A DNA stretch of 64,000 bases from CAWDMC01 sp963803295 (GCA_963803295.1 CAWDMC010000010.1:310001-374000), one strand, 5' to 3'. Numbered from the stretch's first letter, positions 43,650 through 52,292 are shown. Notes: generated by a model not told the origin, from the sequence alone. Program-made: numbers and translations.

Positions 43650-44081
43650 TTAGGCGTGTCCGGAGCGGCGAGACGCGACTTCGAGCCGGGCCATGGCCAG
43701 TTCCAAGTCCGCCTTGGCTTGCTCGAGATCCGAACTGGGCTCGCCCGCCGAACCGAGTCGCTGTTCGGCGCGCTGGCGATCCTGCCTGGCGCGCTCGACG
43801 TTGATCTCCTCCGGCGTTTCGGACCCGTCGACGAGGACGATTACGCGGTCGGGCAGCACTTCGGCGAATCCCCAGCTCACCGCCAGGTAATGCTTGGTGC
43901 CATGCTGTGAATATGAGAGCTCGCCCGGGCGCAGTTCCGAAAGCAAGGGAGCGTGTCCGGGAAGAATTCCGAGGTAGCCATCCTTACCCGGAAGCGACAC
44001 TTCCAGCACGGAATCGCGTACCACTTGCCGGTCGGGCGTGGAGAGTTCAAGGTGGAGACTGGTTGGTAAAGCGTCATCCAT
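43650..44081 (-). CDS. atpC: ATP synthase F1 subunit epsilon
   Basis: A 143-residue epsilon subunit, the central-stalk protein that couples gamma to the c ring and can inhibit ATP hydrolysis. The beta-sandwich (LHLELSTPDRQVV, EVSLPGKDGYLGILPGHAPLLSELRPGEL) is followed by a two-helix C-terminal domain (ERARQDRQRAEQRL, ADLELAMARLEVASR). The ATG at 44081 with AGGG upstream gives the usual start; the longer frame is not supported. It is last in the operon, 175 bases after atpD. Confidence 0.94.
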   Translation of the reverse strand: MDDALPTSLHLELSTPDRQVVRDSVLEVSLPGKDGYLGILPGHAPLLSELRPGELSYSQHGTKHYLAVSWGFAEVLPDRVIVLVDGSETPEEINVERARQDRQRAEQRLGSAGEPSSDLEQAKADLELAMARLEVASRRSGHA

Positions 44082-44197
44082 GAGTGCAACCCTGGCGAAC
44101 AGGAAGAAGTGGTACGGGACTAGCGACGAGATCCTGGGCACCTTGCCGGATACTCGCCGCTTGTGTCAGAGCTCAAGGCTTCTAGTTAGCGTGCGAG

Positions 44198-44232
44198 GAC
44201 TGCCTGCTGCTTACCGCCGGCCGCCTACTACC
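44198..44232 (-). repeat. Heptanucleotide-periodic tract between atpD and atpC
   Basis: Five consecutive 7-base units read on the plus strand as GACTGCC, TGCTGCT, TACCGCC, GGCCGCC, TACTACC (minus strand units of the GGCAGTA/AGCAGCA kind). A shorter pair (AACTGCC, TGCTGCT) sits at 46659-46672 immediately before atpG. The exact 7-base phase with drifting sequence suggests an expanded and decayed simple repeat. Confidence 0.5.
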
Positions 44233-44256
44233 TTTTGGCTTCGGGATAGGCCGGGT

Positions 44257-45724
44257 TTAAGAGGAAGCCCCCACTCCCTTGAGTTTCTCCGCCGCCTCGA
44301 GCGCCTCCTCGATGGTGCCCACCATGTAGAAGGCCTGCTCCGGCACATCGTCGTGCTTTCCCTCGACAAGTTCCTTGAAGCTGCGGATGGTGTCTTCCAG
44401 TTTCACGTACTTGCCAGGAATTCCGGTGAATTGCTCCGCCACGTGGAAAGGCTGCGACATGAACTTCTGGATCTTTCGCGCCCGCGCCACAATGAGTTTA
44501 TCTTCGTCGGACAGCTCGTCAATGCCCAGGATGGTAATGATGTCCTGCAGGTCCTTGTACTTTTGCAGAATGGCTTTGACGGCTCGGGCCACATTGTAGT
44601 GCTCATCGCCGACGATCCTTGGATCGAGCAATCGCGAACTGGACGCCAGCGGATCGACTGCGGGGTAGATGCCCAGCTCCACGATCTGGCGCGACAGAAC
44701 CGTAGTCGCATCGAGGTGGGCGAAGGCCGTGGCTGGAGCGGGATCGGTCAGGTCATCGGCGGGCACGTAGATCGCCTGCACGGAGGTGACTGAGCCTTTC
44801 TTCGTGGAGGTGATGCGCTCCTGCAATTCGCCCATTTCGGTGGAGAGATTCGGCTGGTAACCCACGGCCGAAGGCATTCGACCCAGCAGCGCCGAAACTT
44901 CTGAGCCCGCCTGCGTGAAGCGGAAGATGTTGTCGATGAAAAGCAGCACGTCCATCCCACCCACGTCGCGGAAGTACTCCGCCACGGTCAGGCCGGTGAG
45001 GCCGACCCGCAGGCGCGCGCCGGGCGGCTCGGTCATCTGGCCGTAAATCAGCGCCGCTTTCGAGTGCTCAAAGTCGCCGGGCTTGATTACTCCTGACTCT
45101 GTCATTTCGAGCCAGAGGTCATTGCCCTCGCGGGTCCGCTCACCCACTCCGGAGAACACCGAGACGCCGCCATGCTTCATGGCGACGTTGTTGATGAGCT
45201 CCTGGATGATCACGGTCTTGCCGACACCGGCGCCGCCGAAGAGGTCCCGTTTTCCCGCCCTTCAAATAGGGCTCAATGAGATCGACCACCTTGATGCCAG
45301 TTTCAAAAGCCTCGAGGTTCGTGTTCTGCTCGTCGAGTTCCGGCGCCTGACGGTGAATGGGAAGGCGTTGTTTGGTGTTGACAGGGCCCAGGTTGTCCAC
45401 GGGCTCACCGATTACGTTGAGCACGCGGCCGAGCACTTCTTTGCCGACCGGGACCGTAATAGGCTCACCCAAATCGACTGCGGACATGCCGCGCACCATG
45501 CCGTCAGTGCGCTCCATGGCGACACACTTCACGCGCCCTTCGCCCAGGTGCTGCTCAACCTCTGCGATAACGCTGATAGGCTCGGGAACGTCAAAACCCT
45601 CCGAGCTCACCCGCACGGCGTTATAAATGGCCGGAAGGTGCCCGCTCTCGAACTGCACGACGATGACGGGTCCAATGACCTCAATCAACTTCCCCGTGTG
45701 GACGGTACTGGTGCTTTGCTCCAT
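44257..45724 (-). CDS. atpD: ATP synthase F1 subunit beta, frameshifted in this sequence
   Basis: The catalytic beta subunit of F1. The first frame runs MEQSTSTVHTGKLIEVIGPVIVVQF through the swivel region to YLKGGKTG, then turns to nonsense at the P-loop. The second frame resumes within the same motif (GGAGVGKT follows), then MIIQELINNVAMKHGG, GERTREGND, LFIDNIFRFTQAGSE, VPADDLTDPAPATAF and the normal C-terminus ending KLKGVGASS. One extra base within 45243-45248 explains the break; without it the protein is 488 residues. AAGGAAC precedes the ATG. Because a broken catalytic beta would be lethal in most settings, a sequence error is by far the likeliest explanation. Confidence 0.95.
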
Positions 45725-45782
45725 AGTTCGTTCCTTGGCTCTGCTAAAGTCGAGGTCTTCTCTCAGGCGAGCAAATGAGTTA

Positions 45783-46655
45783 CTACGACTGTGCGCCCGC
45801 GCCGCTCACGATTTCGATAATCTCCCTGGTGATAGAGGCTTGCCGCACGCGGTTAAGGTACAAGGTGAGGGTATCGATCAGCTCCGCCGCGTTCGTGGTG
45901 GCCGCGTCCATGGCGGTCATCTGGGCCGCAAAGAATCCGGCCTGCGATTCCAGCAAGGCACGGTAGACCTGAGCCTCGACGTACCGCGGCAACAGAGACC
46001 GGAAAATTTCCACAGGCGGCTGCTCGTAGATGTAGTCGATCAGCGCTTCACCCTGCGCGGCCTCAATTGGTTTTAGCGGCAGGTACCGCTCCACCTTCAC
46101 CCGCTGGACTCCAATCGACTTGAACTCGCTGTAGAGGAAGTCAACCGCGTCGACTTCTTCTTTTGCGTAGAGCTCGGTGATGCGGCCGGCGAGTTCCTCG
46201 GCGCTCGCGAACTCCAGCCGCCCAAACAGGTTGGTGTACTCGCCGATAAGGTTCACCGGCCGCTTGCGCATGAAGTCTCGGCCTTTGCGTCCAGCGGCAA
46301 TGACCTGGATTTCCTGATCGTGGTGCTCGCGGAGATAGTTCTGCGCCGCGCGAATCAAATTTGCGTTAAAGGCTCCGGAAAGCCCGCGATCGGCAGTGAT
46401 CAACACCAGCAGGATTTTGTGGACCGGCCGTACTGCCAACAGGGGGTGCAAGGGCTCATCCTGGAGAGATGGCTGCAGTCGGGCTGACACGCTCCGCAGC
46501 ACTGCTTGGATCTGTTCGGCGTAGGGACGGCCGCCGAGTACATGCTCCTGGGCCCGCCGCAGCCGCGCGGCCGCAACCATCTTCATCGCCCGCGTGATCT
46601 GCTGCGTGTTCTTCACCGAGCGGATGCGGCGCCGGATATCGAGTGCATTCGCCAT
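45783..46655 (-). CDS. atpG: ATP synthase F1 subunit gamma
   Basis: A 290-residue gamma subunit, the rotating shaft of F1. Its N-terminal helix (DIRRRIRSVKNTQQITRAMKMVAAARLRRAQ) and C-terminal helix (AMDAATTNAAELIDTLTLYLNRVRQASITREIIEIVSGA) form the coiled coil, with LLVLITADRGLSGAFNANLI between them. It sits between atpA and atpD as in the standard F1 order. A short heptamer tract lies between its start and atpA. Confidence 0.97.
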   Translation of the reverse strand: MANALDIRRRIRSVKNTQQITRAMKMVAAARLRRAQEHVLGGRPYAEQIQAVLRSVSARLQPSLQDEPLHPLLAVRPVHKILLVLITADRGLSGAFNANLIRAAQNYLREHHDQEIQVIAAGRKGRDFMRKRPVNLIGEYTNLFGRLEFASAEELAGRITELYAKEEVDAVDFLYSEFKSIGVQRVKVERYLPLKPIEAAQGEALIDYIYEQPPVEIFRSLLPRYVEAQVYRALLESQAGFFAAQMTAMDAATTNAAELIDTLTLYLNRVRQASITREIIEIVSGAGAQS

Positions 46656-46752
46656 GAGAACTGCCTGCTGCTTTCTGTCGTGTGTTTGCGATCAGGCCCA
46701 CGGCAAGGAAGAACGCCCGCCGTGGTAACCTTTCGCCTTCTACCCCAACCGC

Positions 46753-48288
46753 CTACTTGCTGCTCTTGGCCTTGCGCTCTTCCAGGAACTTAGTCTTGAA
46801 CTCCTCAATGACCTTGCCGATTTCCTTGCGCAACTGGTCGTCGAGGTTTTTCTTCTCGATGATCTTCTTACCGATGTTGGGATACGAGGAATCGAGGAAT
46901 TCATAGAGCCCTGACTCGAAGGCACGGCAATCTTCCACCGCGAGATCATCGAGATAGCCGTTGTTGCCGGCGAAGATGATGATAATCTGCTTTTCCACCG
47001 GCAGCGGTTGATACTGATTCTGTTTGAGAATCTCGGTGAGGTGCCGGCCGCGATTGAGCTGCGCCAGGCTGGCTTTGTCGAGGTCGCTGCCGAACTGGGC
47101 GAAAGCCGCCATCTCGCGGAATTGTGCGAGGTCGAGCCGCAGGCGGCCTGCCACCTGCTTCATCGCCTTGATTTGGGCATTGCCACCGACGCGCGACACG
47201 GAGATGCCTACGTTTACGGCGGGACGCACGCCTGAGTTGAAGAGGTCGCCTTCCAAATAGATCTGGCCGTCTGTGATGGAGATAACGTTGGTCGGGATAT
47301 AAGCGGAAACATCGCCGGCCTGAGTCTCAATCATGGGCAGCGCGGTGAGGGAGCCGCCACCCTTCGCATCGCTCAGCTTGGCGGCGCGCTCAAGTAGCCG
47401 CGAGTGCAGATAAAAAACGTCGCCCGGATACGCTTCGCGACCGGGAGGCCGGCGCAACAGCAAGGAGATTTCGCGATAAGCCACAGCATGCTTGGAAAGG
47501 TCGTCGTAGATACACAGCACGTGACGGCCGCGGTCGCGGAAATACTCGCCCATGGCGCAGCCGGAGTACGGCGCAATGTACTGCATGGGCGCGGGATACG
47601 ACGCACTCGCCGCGATCACAATGCTGTACTTCAGGGCGTCGTATTCTTCGAGAGTCTTCACGACCTGCGCGACGGTGGATCGCTTTTGCCCGATCGCCAC
47701 GTAAATGCAGATCACGCCCGAGTCGCGCTGATTCAGAATGGTGTCGAGGGCAATAGCCGTCTTACCCGTCTGGCGATCACCGATAATCAGCTCGCGCTGC
47801 CCGCGGCCGATGGGAATCATAGCGTCGATGGCTTTTAGGCCGGTTTGCAGCGGCTCGTTCACCGGTTTGCGCTCAATGACACCAGGAGCCAAGCGTTCGA
47901 TAGGGTTGTACTCCTGGGTGAGGACGGGGCCCTTGTCATCGACCGGGATTCCCAGTGCGTCCACGACGCGGCCGATGAGCGCCTCACCCACCGGCACCGA
48001 CATGATGCGTCCCGTGCGCTTGACCGTGTCACCTTCTTCGATGACCGTGTAATCCCCAAGCAAAACCGCGCTGACTTGATCTTCCTCGAGGTTCAGGGCG
48101 AGGCCTGCCACATCGTGGGGCAGTTCGAGCAACTCTCCGGCCATCACCTTGTCGAGTCCGTGAATACGCGCCACACCGTCGCCCACCGATATCACGGTGC
48201 CAACCTCAGCCACCGATACAGTGCGATCGAAGTTCTCAATTTGTTCGCGGATGATCCTGGTGATTTCGTCTGCTTTGATCTCTGGCAT
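46753..48288 (-). CDS. atpA: ATP synthase F1 subunit alpha
   Basis: A 511-residue alpha subunit, the non-catalytic nucleotide-binding partner of beta. P-loop GDRQTGKTAIALDT (about 169-182), VGDGVARIHGLDKVMAGE, the arginine-finger region ISVSRVGGNAQIKAMKQVAG and the C-terminal helices are all present. It starts MPEIKADEITRIIREQI, the expected N-terminus, 28 bases after atpH. Confidence 0.98.
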   Translation of the reverse strand: MPEIKADEITRIIREQIENFDRTVSVAEVGTVISVGDGVARIHGLDKVMAGELLELPHDVAGLALNLEEDQVSAVLLGDYTVIEEGDTVKRTGRIMSVPVGEALIGRVVDALGIPVDDKGPVLTQEYNPIERLAPGVIERKPVNEPLQTGLKAIDAMIPIGRGQRELIIGDRQTGKTAIALDTILNQRDSGVICIYVAIGQKRSTVAQVVKTLEEYDALKYSIVIAASASYPAPMQYIAPYSGCAMGEYFRDRGRHVLCIYDDLSKHAVAYREISLLLRRPPGREAYPGDVFYLHSRLLERAAKLSDAKGGGSLTALPMIETQAGDVSAYIPTNVISITDGQIYLEGDLFNSGVRPAVNVGISVSRVGGNAQIKAMKQVAGRLRLDLAQFREMAAFAQFGSDLDKASLAQLNRGRHLTEILKQNQYQPLPVEKQIIIIFAGNNGYLDDLAVEDCRAFESGLYEFLDSSYPNIGKKIIEKKNLDDQLRKEIGKVIEEFKTKFLEERKAKSSK

Positions 48289-48316
48289 GTTAAGGCCTTT
48301 CGATTCTCTGCCGCGC

Positions 48317-48856
48317 TTAAGCGGAGATCAGTTGCCTGCGGATGCGCTCAAGCTCGCCGCGAACGGAGCCATCGTAGACCGTGCTGTCGATCTGCACAAT
48401 CGCGCCCCCCAGCAGGTCCGGGTCAAGATGATACTCGAATTCTACTTGCCTCCCCGTGATGCGCGAAAAGCTGGCGCGCAGGGCGAGTTCCTGAGCCGGC
48501 TCAATGCTTGCGGCGGTAGTGACCTTGACGTCGGCTACGCCCATGCGGCTGCTCACGGTCTTGCGGAATACCTGCCAGATCTCTCCGATTATACCCATCC
48601 GGTAGTGGGCCAGTACCACCCGCAAGAAATTGACTGTGAGAAAACTCGTGCCCAGACGCCCGGTAATAGCTTTAAGAACATTGGTCTTCTGTTCGACCGT
48701 TATGGCGGGGCTGGAGAACACCTCGCGCAGTTCGGAAGAATCTTTGTAAACCGCCACGAAGTCTCCAAGTTCCTGTAGCGTCCGACGGTAATCCCCCTGC
48801 CCGGCGACGAGATCCGCCAAGGCACGCACGTACCGGTTGGCTATCGCGATTGACAT
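48317..48856 (-). CDS. atpH: ATP synthase F1 subunit delta
   Basis: A 179-residue delta subunit linking the F1 head to the peripheral b stalk. The N-terminal helical bundle begins AIANRYVRALADLVAGQG, and the C-terminal part shows the conserved LVNFLRVVLAHYRM-like and DPDLLGGAIVQIDSTVYDGSVRGELERIRRQL segments. Length is normal. It comes between atpF and atpA, the standard order. Confidence 0.94.
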   Translation of the reverse strand: MSIAIANRYVRALADLVAGQGDYRRTLQELGDFVAVYKDSSELREVFSSPAITVEQKTNVLKAITGRLGTSFLTVNFLRVVLAHYRMGIIGEIWQVFRKTVSSRMGVADVKVTTAASIEPAQELALRASFSRITGRQVEFEYHLDPDLLGGAIVQIDSTVYDGSVRGELERIRRQLISA

Positions 48857-48940
48857 AGGTAAGAACTCAGGGAGTCAGGGTCTCGCTTTATTCGCCGGTT
48901 TCCTGTGGAACGTCATTCTCCAGCTTCCGATCGTCGAGCT

Positions 48941-49609
48941 TCAGTTTTGGGTAGCGTTAATGTCGCGCACAAAACGATTGAACAACTGCGAACGGGTGGA
49001 CTCGTCGAGCCGGGACCGGAGTAACCCTTCTGCAAGCCGAATGGCCTCGTCGGCAGTATACTTCTTAAGCTCCAGCTTGGCGGCACGAGTCGAGATCTCG
49101 ATCTGCAAACGGACCGACTGGAGGACCTTTTCCACTTCGGCCTGTGTCGACTGGCGTACACGTTCGCGTTCAGCAGCCATCTCCCCCTGAGCCTCTTCCT
49201 GGAACCGGCGAATATCTTCCTCAAGGTGACGCAGTTTCTCCTCAATCGCGCGAAGCCGCGCTTCGGAGGATTCCAGTGCCTTTCTGCCTTCGTCAAGCTG
49301 CTGGCGGATCTGGGCGGACCGGCCAGCGAAAAATGCGGCAATGGGCTTGCGCAACAGGAAACCGAGAGCGCCCAGCAGAATAAGCAGGTTGATCGTCTTG
49401 TAGAGGAGCTCGCGGCTGCTTTCCGCTGCCTCGTTCCCGGACTTCGTCTCGCCTTCGTTGGAGGCCGGCCGGTCTTGGCCTACGGCCATAAGCAGGACGG
49501 CCGGGTAGGCGGCGGGCCGTGCCTGACCCAGGGCAACGGGAGCCATCGTCGTAGCCACGATCAGAACGATTGTCAGCAGAGGGAGTCCGCGTCGCAGGGT
49601 TTGCCTCAC
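48941..49609 (-). CDS. atpF: ATP synthase F0 b-type subunit with extra N-terminal hydrophobic segment
   Basis: A 222-residue b-type peripheral-stalk subunit. Two hydrophobic segments are seen: residues 8-30 (LPLLTIVLIVATTMAPVALG, which looks like a signal peptide) and 69-88 (TINLLILLGALGFLLRKPI, the usual b anchor). A long charged coiled coil follows (95-200). The first segment and linker (31-68, rich in Gly, Ser and Glu) are additional to the standard b subunit and may be cleaved. The GTG start overlaps the upstream b-prime stop by four bases (GTGA), so the two are coupled. Confidence 0.9.
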   Translation of the reverse strand: MRQTLRRGLPLLTIVLIVATTMAPVALGQARPAAYPAVLLMAVGQDRPASNEGETKSGNEAAESSRELLYKTINLLILLGALGFLLRKPIAAFFAGRSAQIRQQLDEGRKALESSEARLRAIEEKLRHLEEDIRRFQEEAQGEMAAERERVRQSTQAEVEKVLQSVRLQIEISTRAAKLELKKYTADEAIRLAEGLLRSRLDESTRSQLFNRFVRDINATQN

Positions 49610-50106
49610 AATGCAGCGCTCCCTTCGGGCCCCGGGGCACTCGCTGGTCCAGCGCCCGGCCCTGCATGCTCACCTAAGATACGTTCAGCAATATCTCCAG
49701 CAATTGATTGGGTTTGAGCGGCGAGGTCTCTTTCGACTGTCTTTACCTGGTCGTCGAGCTCGGCGCTCGCCTTCGCCAACTCGGATTCGGCGTCCTGGCG
49801 GGCTCGCTGGATCCGTTCATCGCGCTCTTTCAGGGCGACCCGCCGATCAGCTTCACGCTGCCGGTATACTTCCTGGCGGGCGGCCTGGAAGCGATTCTCG
49901 TATTCATGCGACTTCGTCTCCGCCTCCGCCTCCATCTGCCGGGATCGTTCCAGCGCACCTGAAGTTGCCTCCTCACGCTGCTGCAAGGTCCCTATGACGG
50001 GGAGGAACAAGAGTTGGTTCAGCACCACCAACAATACGAATACCAAGACAACGGTGGGAATGGTCTGGATGAAAAGCTGCCCAAGCTGGCTTAGGATTTC
50101 GTTCAT
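49606..50106 (-). CDS. atpF': ATP synthase F0 b-prime-type subunit
   Basis: A 166-residue second b-type subunit: one membrane helix (13-35, TIPTVVLVFVLLVVLNQLLFL) and a long charged coiled coil rich in Arg, Glu, Gln and Ala (40-140), ending in a Gly/Ala/Pro tail. A heterodimeric b/b-prime stalk is typical of cyanobacteria, chloroplasts and several other phyla. It is the first gene of this operon, with a good promoter 57 bases before it. The a and c subunits are not present and must be encoded elsewhere. Confidence 0.9.
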   Translation of the reverse strand: MNEILSQLGQLFIQTIPTVVLVFVLLVVLNQLLFLPVIGTLQQREEATSGALERSRQMEAEAETKSHEYENRFQAARQEVYRQREADRRVALKERDERIQRARQDAESELAKASAELDDQVKTVERDLAAQTQSIAGDIAERILGEHAGPGAGPASAPGPEGSAAL

Positions 50107-50162
50107 GGCTTAGCGGTAGCCTTCAGGACTGGCGTGCCGGCCGAAAGGCACAAAGAATCAGA

Positions 50163-50191
50163 AATGTAGCAGGGATTTCAAAGGGCGTCAA
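50163..50191 (-). promoter_or_regulatory. Predicted promoter of the ATP synthase operon
   Basis: On the minus strand TTGACG (50191-50186), a 17-base spacer and TACATT (50168-50163). Transcription would start near 50156, about 50 bases before the first ATG. The boxes match the sigma-70 consensus at 5 and 4 of 6 positions. It is back to back with the arginine promoter, the -35 boxes being 26 bases apart. Confidence 0.6.
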
Positions 50192-50217
50192 GACTTCGCA
50201 ATCCATAAAATTTTCTA

Positions 50218-50246
50218 TTGACAAGGGAGTGCGTGCTCGCTATAAA
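50218..50246 (+). promoter_or_regulatory. Promoter of the argCBDF operon
   Basis: TTGACA (50218-50223), a 17-base spacer and TATAAA (50241-50246), nearly consensus. The start point would be near 50253, inside the palindromes that follow, leaving a leader of about 45 bases before argC. Confidence 0.8.
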
Positions 50247-50249
50247 TGA

Positions 50250-50280
50250 GTATAATTATACAGAGAGTGTATAATTATGC
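50250..50280 (+). promoter_or_regulatory. Tandem ArgR-like operator palindromes
   Basis: GTATAATTATAC (50250-50261, a perfect palindrome) and GTATAATTATGC (50269-50280) lie 19 bases apart centre to centre. They overlap the predicted transcription start of argC. ARG boxes in other bacteria are A/T-rich 18-base palindromes of the TGNATAATTATNCA kind in close tandem pairs, bound by an ArgR hexamer with arginine as corepressor. No argR gene is in the window, so the regulator is inferred. Confidence 0.65.
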
Positions 50281-50298
50281 CTGCAGAGGGTTCGGCTG

Positions 50299-51447
50299 AT
50301 GGTGATGCACACAGGGATGGTCCTCGAGCGCGGCGCATTGGCAAAGGGAAGTTTGGCGCACCCTGCGGGCACTATCCGTGTTGCCCTGGCCGGCGCCACC
50401 GGTTACGCCGGTCGTGAACTACTCAGTATTCTAGCCCGTCATCCGCATACTTGCATTACCCGCCTCATGTCCTCCGGACGCAAGCGTGATGGTGTGGCCG
50501 AGTCTTTTCCGATCGAACACTCACACCCGGCCTTGCGGGGTGTGCTGGGCCGCAAATCAGCTGACGAGATAACGGCGAAGGCCTGCAGCCCCTTGAATCC
50601 TGACGAGTTGACTCCGGATTCCGTAGATGTGGCGTTTCTGGCAACACCGCATGAGACTTCTCACGACCTCGTTCCGGTGTTGCTCGATCGCGGACTGCGG
50701 GTGATCGATCTGAGCGGCGCGTTCCGCCTGAAGCAAGCCTCGGCTTACAAGCGCTGGTACGGATTTGAGCACCACGGGGCTGACGCGCTGGCCGCCGCGG
50801 TCTACGGAGTGCCGGAACTGAACGCGGCTGAAATCGGGAGGGCACAGCTCGTATCAAATCCGGGCTGCTACGCAACCTCGATCATTCTGACGCTGGCGCC
50901 GCTTATCAAGGCTGGGTGGGCGGACCTGAGCACCGGTGTTATCTGCGATTCGAAATCAGGGGCGACCGGGGCAGGCCGGGCTCCCAGCGAGAGACTGCAT
51001 TTCTCCGAGGTAAACGAGAACTGCCGCGCCTACTCGCTTTTCCATCATCGCCACGTGCCGGAAATGGCGCAGGCACTCGACATTGATGTGGATCAGCTGA
51101 CCTTCACCCCCCATCTCCTGCCGGTAAATCGGGGCATCCTGAGCACCATCTATGTGCGGCTTGGTGAGAAGAGCGGCGAATCAACCTGGAAGATTGAAGA
51201 AATCATCAACCTGTACCGCGAGTTTTATGCTGATTCCTCGTTGGTGCGCGTTTACGAGCACGGACTACCCGAGATTCAGGGGGTGGCCCACACCAACTTC
51301 GCCGATCTTGGATTTGCGCTCGATGCGGACACGCGCCGCCTGATCGCGGTGTCGGCCATTGACAATCTCGGGAAAGGCGCGGCTGGACAGGCCGTCCAGA
51401 ATATGAATCTCATGTACGGGCTTGCGCCTGAGGTCGGACTACTGTGA
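50299..51447 (+). CDS. argC: N-acetyl-gamma-glutamyl-phosphate reductase
   Basis: A 382-residue NADPH-dependent enzyme for the third step of arginine synthesis. Its Rossmann motif is ALAGATGYAGRELLSIL (about 29-45), the catalytic cysteine is in VSNPGCYATSIIL, and HRHVPEM and FTPHLLPVNRGIL are family signatures. The ATG at 50299 has AGAGGG 8 bases before it; several in-frame ATG codons follow, so the first 25 residues may be shorter in reality. It heads the operon under the palindromic operators. Confidence 0.96.
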   Translation: MVMHTGMVLERGALAKGSLAHPAGTIRVALAGATGYAGRELLSILARHPHTCITRLMSSGRKRDGVAESFPIEHSHPALRGVLGRKSADEITAKACSPLNPDELTPDSVDVAFLATPHETSHDLVPVLLDRGLRVIDLSGAFRLKQASAYKRWYGFEHHGADALAAAVYGVPELNAAEIGRAQLVSNPGCYATSIILTLAPLIKAGWADLSTGVICDSKSGATGAGRAPSERLHFSEVNENCRAYSLFHHRHVPEMAQALDIDVDQLTFTPHLLPVNRGILSTIYVRLGEKSGESTWKIEEIINLYREFYADSSLVRVYEHGLPEIQGVAHTNFADLGFALDADTRRLIAVSAIDNLGKGAAGQAVQNMNLMYGLAPEVGLL

Positions 51448-52292
51448 CGCTGGTGATCAAACTCGGAGGCCAGGCGGTGGAAGAGGCGGATCGGCGCCGC
51501 GCTCTGGCCCGGCAGATCACGCAACTGCAGCGCGCGGGACACCGCATCGTCGTCGTGCACGGCGGCGGCAAGCTGCTTACGGAGACCTTGGCACGCCTGA
51601 ATATTCCTACCCGCTTCATCGAGGGACTGCGGGTGACGGACGAAGCCACCCGCAACGTGGCCTTGATGGTGCTTGCTGGGTTCGTCAATAAACAGTGGGT
51701 GGCTGACATCATCGCCCAGGGCGGAAAGGCCGTGGGCATCACCGGTGGCGATGGCGCGCTCATCAGGGCTCGGAGAATCGAAGCGAAAGTGAACGGACGC
51801 ACCGAGAGCCTGGGGTTTGTGGGACGTCCAAAGAAAGTGAACCGGGAGTTACTCGACGTCCTGCTGAACGCCGGCGTCATCCCCGTGGTTGCGAGCCTGG
51901 CGCTCGATGCGAAGAACCAGTACCTGAACGTCAACGCCGATGATTTTGCCGCCGCTCTGGCAACTGCTGTGGGCGCGGACAAGCTCTTCTACTTCACCGA
52001 ATCAGGTGGCGTGTGGGATGCTCAGAGGCAAGTGCTTCCCCAGGTAAAGCTGAGCCACATCCCCAAGTTGATCGCCCGGGGCGTGGTGCGCGACGGCATG
52101 ATCCCAAAGCTTCGCTCTTGTGCGCGAACTCTGCGTGGCTCAGTAGGTGAAATCGATATCGTCTCGCCTGACCTACCGGACGTGCTCATTGAAACCGTTC
52201 GCGGCCGGTCTCAGGCGGGAACTCGGATCGTGAACGATACCCGTAAGTCCGTGGCCAAACGAGTAGGGAAACGTACCGGCAAGGCGGCCTAA
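51444..52292 (+). CDS. argB: Acetylglutamate kinase
   Basis: A 282-residue amino-acid kinase that phosphorylates N-acetylglutamate, the second step. Motifs are VIKLGGQAVEE, VVVHGGGKLLTETLARL, the VMLAGFVNKQ-like block, NVNADDFAAALA and FFTESGGVWD. It begins at GTG 51444, overlapping the argC stop by four bases (GTGA). It lacks the long N-terminal helix that marks many arginine-inhibited kinases, so feedback control may lie elsewhere; that is inference. Confidence 0.95.
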   Translation: MTLVIKLGGQAVEEADRRRALARQITQLQRAGHRIVVVHGGGKLLTETLARLNIPTRFIEGLRVTDEATRNVALMVLAGFVNKQWVADIIAQGGKAVGITGGDGALIRARRIEAKVNGRTESLGFVGRPKKVNRELLDVLLNAGVIPVVASLALDAKNQYLNVNADDFAAALATAVGADKLFYFTESGGVWDAQRQVLPQVKLSHIPKLIARGVVRDGMIPKLRSCARTLRGSVGEIDIVSPDLPDVLIETVRGRSQAGTRIVNDTRKSVAKRVGKRTGKAA

